From Methyloceanibacter stevinii (lineage in GTDB: Bacteria > Pseudomonadota > Alphaproteobacteria > Rhizobiales > Methyloligellaceae): a stretch of 64,000 nucleotides of DNA. The notes beneath the pieces are model-generated. The model did not search any database. It was not told the DNA's origin and saw only the letters and a list, made by a program, of their open reading frames with translations. The position numbers were made by a program, and so were the translations under genes. Below, piece after piece: positions 29,914-39,015 of this stretch (positions within the stretch are counted from its first letter, which is position 1; every line of letters begins with the position of its first letter). Location: the NCBI RefSeq assembly GCF_001723355.1, contig NZ_LPWE01000010.1, forward strand, positions 517,547 through 581,546. The letters run 5' to 3'.

Positions 29914-30629
29914 AGCTAGGCATTATGCAACCGTACTTCTTCCCTTACGCCCAGCAGTTTCGCCACATTCACCAATGCGAGCGATGGATTGTTTTCGACA
30001 CCGCCAAGTACACCAGAAAATCATGGATAAACAGAAACCGCATAGCCAATAGGGACAAGGATTGGGCATATATCTCCGTGCCGGTCGCGCAGGGTAGCAG
30101 CCTTGGGGCGATCAGAGAGGCTTCGATTGCTCAGATCGGTTGGCAAGATAAGCTCTTTGACCAACTCCAACCATATAGGGGAAGCGCAGCGTTCTTTGAT
30201 GAAACTATGGAAATCATCCGCTCTTGTGTCGTGCCTGAGTCAGATACGATTGCAGATCTGAACACGCGAGTGCTGAACGTGGTCTGCAGCTCAATAGGAA
30301 TAGAAACGCCCATCGAGCGTCTTTCAGAGTTGAAGCTGAACATGCCAGACGAGCTCGGGCCTGGTGAATGGGCCCTCGCCATCAGCGAAGCGTTGGGTGC
30401 AACAGCGTACAGCAATGCACCTGGGGGCAAAGACCTATTCGATCCAAACCAATATCGTGCACGAGGCATCGAACTCGAGTTCTACGAGCCGCGGCCCCTC
30501 GTGTACGCAACTCCTGGCTTTGACTTCACTGCAGATCTTTCAATAATTGATTCACTGATGTGGCTAGGGCCAACCCAAGTTGGGAGATGGTGCCGAGACG
30601 AAGAGATTTGCGATTATCGCAGTGACTGA
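29910..30629 (+). CDS. WbqC family protein
   Basis: This intact protein of 239 residues starts at a TTG within the previous stop (TTGA). It has the family opening GIMQPYFFPYAQQFRHI, VFDTAKYTRKSWINRNRI with its conserved Asn-Arg pair, and a GKDLFDPNQYRARGIELEF C-terminal segment. WbqC proteins occur in O-antigen loci next to DegT aminotransferases and are assumed to help modify amino sugars, but the reaction is not established. Here it ends the aminotransferase, methyltransferase, sulfotransferase cassette. Confidence 0.88.
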   Translation: MKLGIMQPYFFPYAQQFRHIHQCERWIVFDTAKYTRKSWINRNRIANRDKDWAYISVPVAQGSSLGAIREASIAQIGWQDKLFDQLQPYRGSAAFFDETMEIIRSCVVPESDTIADLNTRVLNVVCSSIGIETPIERLSELKLNMPDELGPGEWALAISEALGATAYSNAPGGKDLFDPNQYRARGIELEFYEPRPLVYATPGFDFTADLSIIDSLMWLGPTQVGRWCRDEEICDYRSD

Positions 30630-30821
30630 GCGCTTCTTGAAAGCAAACTAGCGCTGTGGTGTTGAAGGGTGATCAGTGCCATCTGGGTCGTCGATAATAT
30701 GGCTGGCCCCAACCGAAATGCGTTTTGCTCTACGATACCGAGCGTGCGTCTAGTTTGAATCTCTAATAGATTCGAACGCTCCTAAAGAGTTGGCGCCTGG
30801 CGCGACCGCGAAGGTCTCTAA

Positions 30822-31697
30822 GTGAGTGACGTGACGCAAGCCAACACAATGAACGCAGAACAGCAGCCTATCCTGAAGGACAAGAACCTTAGCCCAGAGT
30901 CTTATGTCGCCGCAGCCAGGCAGGCGCGTGAGCAGGGCCAATTGATTCTCGCCCACACGATGCTGCGTTGTGCCTGCACACTCGGAGCGGACGTATCTCG
31001 AGGGGAGCTTGCAGAAACTTTGCTGACAGCCGATCAGCTACTGGGGCAGGCGCAGACCTATCAACGTAATATGCGCGTCGTCGACCTTATTGAAGCGCAT
31101 TTTGGCGCCAACCCAATTAGCGTGGTCGATGTCGGCGGGAATGACGGCATTTTCTCCCATATGATTCCAGAAAAGCAGTATTTTCTCTGCGAGCCATCAG
31201 TGAACAACATGCTGCCCCACGAACTCGTCGCCTCAGGCCGCATTTTTGATGTTTGCGTCTCGATCCACGTGTTCGAACATATTCCGGATGAAGATAAGCA
31301 TGCCTTTTTTGCCACGCTGGTAAAGCTCGCTCGTCGCGGGATTGTCCTTTGCAATCCAACAGATACCGGAACAGCCGTCCAGCGACAAAAGTTCTTGCTG
31401 GAAGTCTTTGGCCCGTGGAACTGGATTTTGGAGCATCTCGAATGCGGCACACCCACGATGCCCCTGTTTGAAGAATTGGCCGCGGCTCACGATCTGGAGT
31501 TACATACCTATCCGAGTGGCAATGTATTTCTCTCGATAGCCGTATTGGCCATGGAGCACTTTTCAGGCGCTACCTGCGACCCCGCAATGTTGGACAAGTG
31601 CCAAAAGCTGGTTCGCTACATCAATGAACATCGCTATCTTCAGGATTCAGCTGAGTGTCCCCGAGACTACGCCTTTGTATTTGTCAAAAGGCACTGA
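30822..31697 (+). CDS. Class I SAM-dependent methyltransferase
   Basis: The frame is intact over 291 residues from GTG 30822. About 100 helical residues precede the SAM site VVDVGGNDGIFSHMI, then FLCEPSVNNM and the motif CVSIHVFEHIPDED. WNWILEHLECGTPTM and a C-terminal YPSGNVFLSIAVLAMEHF region follow. The first half is unusual for small glycan methyltransferases and may bind a partner. It stands 190 bases after the WbqC gene and is the last intact gene before an IS remnant. The substrate is unknown. Confidence 0.8.
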   Translation: MSDVTQANTMNAEQQPILKDKNLSPESYVAAARQAREQGQLILAHTMLRCACTLGADVSRGELAETLLTADQLLGQAQTYQRNMRVVDLIEAHFGANPISVVDVGGNDGIFSHMIPEKQYFLCEPSVNNMLPHELVASGRIFDVCVSIHVFEHIPDEDKHAFFATLVKLARRGIVLCNPTDTGTAVQRQKFLLEVFGPWNWILEHLECGTPTMPLFEELAAAHDLELHTYPSGNVFLSIAVLAMEHFSGATCDPAMLDKCQKLVRYINEHRYLQDSAECPRDYAFVFVKRH

Positions 31698-31785
31698 TAC
31701 GAGAGCGGCCTCTGTTGCATAATCAGCCGCAAACTTTCCACTGGTAGTATTCACTTCGATGTCGACATACCCACTATCGTTGGCA

Positions 31786-32110
31786 CTAAGAGGCCACCAG
31801 AGCCATGCCATACCGGCTGAACTCGTCGACGATGTTCAAACTCTGTAACGCTTTACCGCCATTGGCTCGGCAATGGACTAAGTCATCGGTCCAGACATGG
31901 TTGCGGTACTCCAGGCGCCGCACACAGGGACCATAATTCAATCCTGGCTGGCCCTTCTTCCCCTCTTCTTGCCGCCATAGTCGCTCGATACGCTTGTCGT
32001 TGAACTGCCAGCCTGGGTTCAGCACCTGAGCAGCAATACGACGACGGCCTTAGCGGTCATACTGGGAAGCCAGTTCGATTAAGTCTGCTAGGGAGTGCAC
32101 TCTGTCACCC
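31786..32110 (-). mobile_element. IS3-family transposase remnant (OrfB part)
   Basis: Leftward frames read ELASQYDR, a stop, then RRRIAAQVLNPGWQFNDKRI, ERLWRQEEG and RNHVWTDDLVH with SLNIVDEFSRYG. This follows IS3-group OrfB proteins, which have 'YGYRR...VN.KR..RLWR' followed by 'RNHVW..DFV' and 'LNIIDEFSRE'. Only the region up to just past the first catalytic Asp remains, with an in-frame stop, and no inverted repeats were found. It is a dead fragment at the end of a rightward gene block. Confidence 0.75.
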
Positions 32111-32167
32111 TAACCCGCAAGCAGACTCCTTTTTGTTGACCGATCGGTCCCGCTCGACGCTCTATCT

Positions 32168-32464
32168 CTAAGTATCAGTCCGCAGATTTGGAGGCAGTTG
32201 TGCCCCCCATTTTGATTGTTCCGTATGCCAACTATCAATAAGTGGACGGAGAACTAATGAGAGCTTCTCGCGAAATCTGATGTGATCGCGAGGCGCCCAG
32301 TCGTGGGGCGAGTTGCGCTCAACAGCGGCCTCAAACTCTTTGGCGGAGTCAAATAGGTATTTGAGATTCTGGTCAGTGAGCGCCGCGGTGCACTGATTTA
32401 GTGGGTGCATGAGTACCAAAGCCTCATAACGAAGAAGGGTGTTACTGATCTCCGTTTCAGACAT
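32168..32464 (-). CDS. Small protein of unknown function, coupled to a glycosyltransferase
   Basis: I do not recognise it. From the ATG at 32464 it has 98 residues, mostly predicted helical, with LLRYEALVLMHPLNQ, LKYLFDSAKEFEAAV and HIRFREKLSLVLRPLIDSW. There is no signal peptide or membrane helix. Its start overlaps the stop of the large glycosyltransferase upstream by eight bases (ATGTCTGA), the same arrangement seen at other real gene junctions here. This is the main reason to call it a gene. It may be an accessory to that enzyme. Confidence 0.5.
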   Translation of the reverse strand: MSETEISNTLLRYEALVLMHPLNQCTAALTDQNLKYLFDSAKEFEAAVERNSPHDWAPRDHIRFREKLSLVLRPLIDSWHTEQSKWGAQLPPNLRTDT

Positions 32465-34466
32465 GGGGGCCGTAGAGATGAAGCAAGACGGCTGATAGTT
32501 TTGCCTGCTCGTTTGAAAGTTGCGGCGCGCCGATATCGATAAGCGCGTCATCGCCGTACTTTAGGCATCCCTCTATGGCGTCATCCGCCGGTTGCCGAAC
32601 GCGGTGGCCAAAATCAACGATCTCCAGACCTAGCAGGGCTGCCAAGGCTTCCGGTGCACCTGGTTTCACATGCACCAAAGGCGTGCTAACTGCAATTCGA
32701 AGACAGCGACCGAGAGACTTGAGGCGGCCAGCCATGTCCAGAGTTTGATAGACGGGAGGCCTACACCATAACTCGTGCGAAAGTGCATCGGCCATGCTGT
32801 TGTTGGTGCACCAGACATCATCGAAGGCGTTCCGCGGGATTTGCAACCACTTGTCTGGGGCGCTATTTGGCCAGGCAATCATGATTTGATAAGGAGAGGC
32901 GGAAAAGCGCTGTCGGGGATCGAATTCGGGCGTAAGACTGATCACCACGTCGGCATCACGGTGTCGCTCCCAGTTGGAAGGTTCGAGATAGGCCACTTCC
33001 CTGCAACCCGCTGACAGGAGGGCTTGGCCAAGCTCCAGGGTAGCGGATTGCATACGCTCTTGCTGAGTCGAGGAACTCCGCGCCACGAGAAATGCAACTT
33101 TGGGCCGATCATTCTGAAAGAAGATGTTGTCGGCGAGCCACTCGTGGTGCCGTACCCCCAGCAAGATCTTGCCGAATCGCCGTTCTAGCTCGCCCTTATT
33201 CTCTGCTATTCGCGCTCGCTCGCTCGCTGAAGCTTTGCCGCGCGTAGTGGACTTATGGTGAACAGCTACGATGTCATTGGCGCAGACCGCCTTCTTCCCG
33301 GTCTTCCCAAATACTGACAGGCAAAGATCGATGTCCTCACAACCGTAAAAGTATCCCTCATGATAGCCACCTGCGCGTTCAAAATCATCGCGCCGCATCA
33401 TCATGCAGGCTGCGGTCACAGCGGGCACCCAGCAGGCGCTATGCGCCGTCGGCGCGCTGATTTCATTGAGAGGCACTTCGTAATAGAAAAACGGGCGATT
33501 TTCTCGGTTAAATGAAAATTTGATTCCCAGATGCTGCGTATACTGCGCCCAGTTTAGCTTTGTATAGAATTCGCCCAACTCCTCTGGAGGGGATAGAAGT
33601 CGAACGCCAAGAGCCCCAATTCGTTGATCGTCGAGGTAAGAGGCCATGCTTGGCAGGATGTCTTGGCAAAAAACAATATCATTATTGAGAAATAGAATTA
33701 AGTCAGCAGCGGAGTCACGCGCAGCAAAGTTATTGCTTTCAGAAAATGAATAATTCTTGTCTCTTTTTTCTACACGTATATTGAGTGTGCGTTTCCACTT
33801 TCTGCAGACGGCAATACTGGAATCGTGAGAGTTGTGGTCCACTACCACGAACTCATAAGCCCGGTAGGAGTTGTACAATGAAAATGAAGCAAATAGCCGT
33901 TCGAGGTCGTCGGCGCCATTTCGGTTGATGATGATGATACAGACAGTTGGGGTCGGCGCCTTTCGCCGCGAATATAGATGGAGCGACGAGCCTGCTGGTA
34001 TCCGATCATCAAATGCGTCCGTCAGCTTATAGGTAAGTTCGCGCGGATTATGGTGTGTCAGGGCGAGGGGAAAGCCCGTCTCGTGGCACCGGGCAACGAT
34101 ATCGCTTGTCGGTGAGCTATCTAATCCCGGCGGAAGCTTGACGGCGAAACCATGCCGGCCGTCGCTGCCTAAGATCTTCGCTATGTCAGGCCTTTTTTTC
34201 TCGGCAGCCTGGGTCGCCACGATGATCCCGCAAACGACGATATCAACGGTGACTGGCCTGTTCGGGTCAGAGGGATGGACGGCCCAGCCCTTGCAGCGTC
34301 CTTGCTCAACGCTTTCCAACTCACCTATTGTCTTGGCCAAAGTTAGCGATTGGATGGTCGCCCCCTTGGGCAGGATCTTTGGGTTAGGGCGCAGGGGGAT
34401 AATCTGACGGATGAATGCCTTAAGCGCAGACGGCGTGCGGCGCTTTAGCCAGGAGTATAAGCTCAA
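32457..34466 (-). CDS. Large two-catalytic-domain glycosyltransferase with N-terminal beta domain
   Basis: This intact protein has 669 residues. After a basic N-terminus comes a beta-rich module (about 48-150: GRCKGWAVHP, VDIVVCG, RPDIAKILGSDGRHGFAVKLP), a domain often fused to surface-glycan glycosyltransferases. A GT2 domain follows (about 170-430), with VCIIIINRNGADDLERL, VVDHNSHD, LFLNNDI as the metal site, and YFYGCEDIDLCLSVFGK. The last 230 residues look like a second, GT1/GT4-type fold (KVAFLVARSSSTQQERM, IAWPNSAPDKW). Two sugar-transfer activities are possible. A small helical protein is coupled to its stop. Confidence 0.8.
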   Translation of the reverse strand: MSLYSWLKRRTPSALKAFIRQIIPLRPNPKILPKGATIQSLTLAKTIGELESVEQGRCKGWAVHPSDPNRPVTVDIVVCGIIVATQAAEKKRPDIAKILGSDGRHGFAVKLPPGLDSSPTSDIVARCHETGFPLALTHHNPRELTYKLTDAFDDRIPAGSSLHLYSRRKAPTPTVCIIIINRNGADDLERLFASFSLYNSYRAYEFVVVDHNSHDSSIAVCRKWKRTLNIRVEKRDKNYSFSESNNFAARDSAADLILFLNNDIVFCQDILPSMASYLDDQRIGALGVRLLSPPEELGEFYTKLNWAQYTQHLGIKFSFNRENRPFFYYEVPLNEISAPTAHSACWVPAVTAACMMMRRDDFERAGGYHEGYFYGCEDIDLCLSVFGKTGKKAVCANDIVAVHHKSTTRGKASASERARIAENKGELERRFGKILLGVRHHEWLADNIFFQNDRPKVAFLVARSSSTQQERMQSATLELGQALLSAGCREVAYLEPSNWERHRDADVVISLTPEFDPRQRFSASPYQIMIAWPNSAPDKWLQIPRNAFDDVWCTNNSMADALSHELWCRPPVYQTLDMAGRLKSLGRCLRIAVSTPLVHVKPGAPEALAALLGLEIVDFGHRVRQPADDAIEGCLKYGDDALIDIGAPQLSNEQAKLSAVLLHLYGPHV

Positions 34467-34628
34467 CGTTGCAATTTCCCGTAGAAGTGCTTTACGACGT
34501 GTTGGAATGGCGATTTGAATCCCGGAGGGTTCGAAGCGTCAGCGATTGTCTTGCATGCAGCGGTCACTTTTGGCAGACCAAACGGCAGCCATAGTATTGG
34601 GTCCGAAAAGACGAGAGGCACTTGTTCC

Positions 34629-35938
34629 ATGCATGAAGAGGGATCCGATATCAGAGACCACGTAGCGCTCGAGTCCCAACGAGCACGGATTTATAGCCTC
34701 GAAGCCGAATTAAGGTCAGTTTACGCGTCGACATCATGGAAGGTCACATCGCCTTTGCGCCGGCTCGGTGTGTTCTTCGAAGCGCCGAGCGCTCGGCATT
34801 GGATGAAGTGGTAAAAGATCACACGAAGCACCAATCGGCAATGCGCCCTGCGATGGGACCAAGTTCGAAGGTGAATGGCGAGTTTGCCGTCCTCGGGAGA
34901 CCAGAGAACCAGCGAGCACGGATTTATAGCCTCGAAGCCGAATTGACGTCACTTTACGCGTCGACATCGTGGAAGGTCACATCGCCTGTGCGCCGGCTCG
35001 GTGAGTTCTTCAAGGCACTAAGTCGCTCGCCATTGGAGGGAGTGCTAAAAAGCAACAAGAAGCAGCAAGAGGCAGTGCGCCGCGCGAAAAGACAAGGGTG
35101 GAACGCGAATGACGAATCTGCCTTCCTCGGGAGGCTAGAGAAAATATACGCACCCCTTTCAGACCACTTTGAAGCGCTCAAAGCCTCCATTGTCATGCCC
35201 ACGTACAATCGAGGGTTTTGTTGCACAAGCGCAATTGATTCAGTCCTCAAGCAGACTCATTCAAATTGGGAACTTCTGATAATTGATGATGGAAGTACAG
35301 ATGATACGTCCAACGTTGTTTCAAAATATTTATGCGACGATCGTGTGCGCTACTTGAGACAAGATAACGGCGGCGTCTCCATGGCTCGCAATCGTGGATT
35401 AAGTATGTCTACCGGAGACTATGTATTTTACCTCGATAGCGACAACAGGTGGCACGAGAATTTTCTTCATGCCATGATTACATATATGAATGCTTGTAAC
35501 CTGTCTTGTGCCTACTCTGCGCTCGATGCTCGCGACGATTCTGACGAACGAAGGTTCATTAGAGGCAGGGAGTTTGACTGGTTGCTGTGCCTCGAGGGCA
35601 ACTACATTGACCTAAACGCTTTCGGGCATCGCACCGATGCCGTCGGGGCGCACGATTATTTTGATGAGGATCTTAAGAGGCTCGTGGATTGGGACTTCAT
35701 ATTGTCGCTTACGGCCAAGAATAGAACGGCCTATGCCCCATTCATGGGTGTAATTTACTACTGTGGCGACGGGGGAGAACGAATTACGCTGACTCAATAC
35801 CAAGGAGCGGAATTAGAAAACGTCCAGGAAATAATTCGCGCGCGCCATCGCCGATTGAATCCCACTGGAAGAAGTGAGCCATCCGACGGGTGTAACTGGC
35901 AGGCGCTGCTAGATGATTATCTAGCGTCTTGTGAATAG
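34629..35938 (+). CDS. Family 2 glycosyltransferase with tandemly repeated N-terminal module, one frameshift
   Basis: I chose the ATG at 34629. The N-terminal part holds two copies of a 78-residue unit, each with RARIYSLEAEL, YASTSWKVTSP and RRLG. The printed frame breaks inside the first copy: one base is missing near 34790 (AGCGCTCG against AGTCGCTCG in copy two). The GT2 domain follows: ASIVMPTYNRGF, SAIDSVLKQTHSNWELLI, IDDGSTDDTS, YLDSDNRW as the metal site, and a RLVDWDFILSL acceptor region. The corrected length is about 436 residues. The repeats are helical and may form a coiled coil or a membrane-surface anchor. Specificity is unknown. Confidence 0.8.
34677..35139 (+). repeat. Imperfect direct tandem duplication, about 234 bases per unit, within a glycosyltransferase gene
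   Basis: The unit beginning near 34677 recurs near 34910, with an observed spacing of 233 bases (GAGCACGGATTTATAGCCTC at 34681 and again at 34914). Similarity is strongest in the first 120 bases and weaker but visible to the end (GTCCTCGGGAGACCA against TTCCTCGGGAGGCTA). One base is missing from copy one, so the original unit is 234 bases or 78 codons. Confidence 0.85.
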
Positions 35939-35982
35939 CCGAGCCAGGCACGGATTAGTTTAGAGGCCGCAGAATAAAAGTT

Positions 35983-37769
35983 ATGCGCGCTGTGCGATTA
36001 CTAAAGACTTTGCGTGAGTGGCGCGCAATCGCAAGCAAAAAGCGAGCGATCAGTTACGTCGCAGCTCAGCCGTATTTTTCGATAATACTATGTGCAACGA
36101 ACAAAGGCCGCGGGATCCGGGCCGTCAATTCCGTATTGAGTCAGACTTATCAAGATTGGGAACTCATAGTGGTGGAAGGGGGCGAGTGCCCCCTCGCTCA
36201 TACTGCAGATGCCCAGAACGACTCCCGAATTCAGACGGTATCCGTGTTTAGCGCCAGAAGCGATAACGACCTGTTTAGCTTGGGCCTTCGGATGGTGCGC
36301 GGGGAGTGGGCCATCTTCATTGATGAAATGACGGACCTCCGTCCCCGATTCCTGGAGGCTTGTAAGGAGCTAATAGGCCGATCGCCTCGATCTGTCGCGG
36401 GAGTACTTTGCGCAGCGAGGTGTTGCGATACCGGGGCAGCCCTGACGCCGAAACCGAGTTCTGTAGCGCCTAAATTCCTAAGTAAAGACGACCAGCCTCA
36501 CAGTATGACGGGAGTATTGTTGCGCAAGAGTGCGTTGCCCCCCAGTTTAGAAGGCCAAGGCATCGGTAGGAATGTATTGTCGAGTCTCAAGAAGCGCGGA
36601 AGCTTAGTGCAGCTTGACGAGGCCCTGATCGAAAGAGGTTTGCGTAAACTCGGAGATATTGATGATGAGCGCCCACATCATTATCCCCGCGAGCGTTCAG
36701 AGTTGAGAATTGGTTATGTTCAATGGGATTATCCTGCGCCGTCCCAGGCGTTTGTACATCGAGAGATCGCATACCTCCGAGAGAAGGGGATAGATGTTTG
36801 CGTCTACTACAAGACGCAGGCAGAGCCCGCTATTATGCCTTTTCCGGATGTTCCCAGTTTCAAAATAGATTCATGGGAGGAGCTCGCAGGTTTATCGGCA
36901 GCGCACTCACGAAATATTCTTCATGGGCACTTTGCCTACCCTAATACTACATTACTAACGTGGCCGGCTGCGGAGTATTTGGGGATTCCGTTCTCGTTCT
37001 CCGCCCACGGCGTTGATATATTTCATGTCGCCAACCGAGAACGATCGCAGCTGGGTGCCATGGGGCGTTCGCCACAATGCCTGGCAGTGTTCGCTCCGGG
37101 GAGTTTCCACAAGGGCTACTTCTTAAAAAAGGGGATCCCCGCCGACCGCATTATCATAAATAGGACGGCGATCGACCCAGGCTGGCTCAATGTGGGCACG
37201 CCAGATTTAGACCGACCGGTAGAAGAAATTTTGTTAATCACCCGCTTCGTCGAGAAGAAGGGCCTAAGGGACTTTGTCGAGATTGCTCGCCAGTGTTCGG
37301 GGATGCCGTTGCGGTTTTCTCTTTATGGGTTTGGCCCGCTCGAGGAGGAAGTGACGCGATTGTCGGAGCCGCTACCCAACCTTCAGCTTCGCGTTGGCCC
37401 GGTAAAATCAGACGCTCTTCTGCCCCTATATGACAGGGCAGGAATCTTGCTCCTTCCATGTGTTCAAGCTGAGAATGGCGATATGGATGGGCTGCCGTCG
37501 GTGCTGATAGATGCGGCAGCGCGGGGATGTGTTTTGGTCAGCTCGAACATATCGTCTATTCCTGACTTGGTTGAGGACGGGCGTACGGGCTTCTTGTGCG
37601 AGCCAGGAAACCCCCAGTCCTTTGCAATGGCACTCCGGCGCTTGTTGCTCTTCCAAAAGGAGATGTGCGTACGATTCGGCTTCAAGCGCGCGAGAAGGTG
37701 GAACGAGAGTTCATGCCTAACATAGTGGCCGACAAGCTTCTTCAGACCTGGTGCGCGGCCAATGAGTGA
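35983..37769 (+). CDS. Bifunctional GT2-GT4 glycosyltransferase, one frameshift near the 3' end
   Basis: The first ~230 residues are a degenerate GT2 domain (FSIILCATNKGRGIRAVNSV, LSQTYQDWELIVVEGG, with weak metal-site residues). From about residue 240 there is a complete GT4 enzyme: IGYVQWDYPAPSQAFVHREI, SFSAHGVDIF, LLITRFVEKKGLRDFVEIA, SLYGFGPLEEE, and the C-terminal donor site MDGLPSVLIDAAARGC. The printed frame ends at 37725. One base added near 37660 gives DVRTIRLQAREKVEREFM and NIVADKLLQTW, ending at 37769. This end overlaps the next ATG by eight bases, which supports it. It is about 595 residues long. Confidence 0.83.
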
Positions 37770-39015
37770 CCACAACAAATATCATGTGCTGCTGGTAACG
37801 CACGAACAACCCAACGAAGCCTGCGCGGTAATCGATCGGGTGCAGCAATTGAGTGAACTTCCCCATGCGCTCACCGTTGTTGATAACAACTCATCGGCGG
37901 ATGCCCGCTCCAAAATCCGAAGCAAGTTGGCTGAGTTCCAAGACACAACATATATCCAATTGAACGAAAATAGGTTCTGTGGGGGCGGTTCAAATTTGGG
38001 GATGCGGTTGGTCAATGAGGAATTCATTGTCTACGTTTGTGCTCGAGAGTGCTACCCATTGGCGAAGGGATGGGATCGGTTATGCATTGACTACATGGAG
38101 TCCCATCCGCAGGTCGGTATTGCAGGACATGTTATACGGAGCAATCATTACCTAGATGGCCATGGCTACCGATCTCTGGAAAAGTTCCCGAAATTTCGTA
38201 GGCAGGACTATGTCCGCTCTCGCCTGAACGAGAATTTCTACCACATCCAAGGTGGATTCTATGTCCTACGTGCTGAGGCCATAGATCTGGAGGAAGCGTT
38301 CAATCCGGCAGTTCCGCACAATTACATGGACGTCGAGCTATCCTATTTCCTTGAAGCCGAAGGTTGGGACCTAGGAGATATGCCGTTCGTGAGAAGCTTG
38401 CATTCGACAACCCGGCCGCCCTTGGAGGGGTTTGATCCCTCCGTTTCCATTTATCACCCCTTGTCGCTTGAGCAGCTACAAGAATACGAACGCGCCCGTG
38501 AGTCCGAAGTAGTGACGGAATGTTCAATATGTAGTCAGACAAACTCCTTTTCCGACGATGCGATCCAAAGGTGCCGTGGATGCGGGAGTTCAAGCGCGCT
38601 GAGGCGACTTTGGCTGCTTGCGTCCGATACCCGACTGGGTGAACGGCGCGCCCTCATATCGGAAGCCGGATTAGACAGAGGCTTTGTTAGACCCGGAATG
38701 GCGACTTTCGATCGGCTCGAGGATATTGATCCTTGGACTGATCAATTTGACTGTATTTTGATGGAGGTCGGGACTGGCAAGGTCAATTGGAGTCTTGTCG
38801 GAAATTATCTTAGCAAAATCCGTATGCTCTTTGTGACGTCGGCTAGCTCCGCCACGGGCGCGGCAATATATGAAGGCCCAAGGTGGGCGCAGGACTTGAG
38901 AAACCTAGGGCTCACAGTGTTGGCTACTGAACCTCGGATGGAGCGTCTTTTGAACGATCGGATTCGGCTGGGGACAGCGAAACATCGTGGCTACGCCTAC
39001 ACCTTACAGGCATAA
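37762..39015 (+). CDS. GT2-like protein fused to zinc-ribbon and degenerate methyltransferase-like domain
   Basis: This intact protein of 417 residues starts at the ATG at 37762. The N-terminal ~240 residues are GT2-like (HVLLVTHEQPNE, LTVVDNNSS, NRFCGGGSNLGMRL, a YMDVELSYFLEAEGW acceptor loop), with no clear DXD. After a linker there is a four-cysteine ribbon (CSICSQTNSF ... CRGCGSS, about 255-278). A ~130-residue Rossmann-like region follows with no obvious SAM loop. The next-but-one gene (39975) has the same ribbon followed by a proper methyltransferase, so the C-terminus here may be a decayed relative. Its stop overlaps the next start (TAATG). Confidence 0.65.
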   Translation: MSDHNKYHVLLVTHEQPNEACAVIDRVQQLSELPHALTVVDNNSSADARSKIRSKLAEFQDTTYIQLNENRFCGGGSNLGMRLVNEEFIVYVCARECYPLAKGWDRLCIDYMESHPQVGIAGHVIRSNHYLDGHGYRSLEKFPKFRRQDYVRSRLNENFYHIQGGFYVLRAEAIDLEEAFNPAVPHNYMDVELSYFLEAEGWDLGDMPFVRSLHSTTRPPLEGFDPSVSIYHPLSLEQLQEYERARESEVVTECSICSQTNSFSDDAIQRCRGCGSSSALRRLWLLASDTRLGERRALISEAGLDRGFVRPGMATFDRLEDIDPWTDQFDCILMEVGTGKVNWSLVGNYLSKIRMLFVTSASSATGAAIYEGPRWAQDLRNLGLTVLATEPRMERLLNDRIRLGTAKHRGYAYTLQA

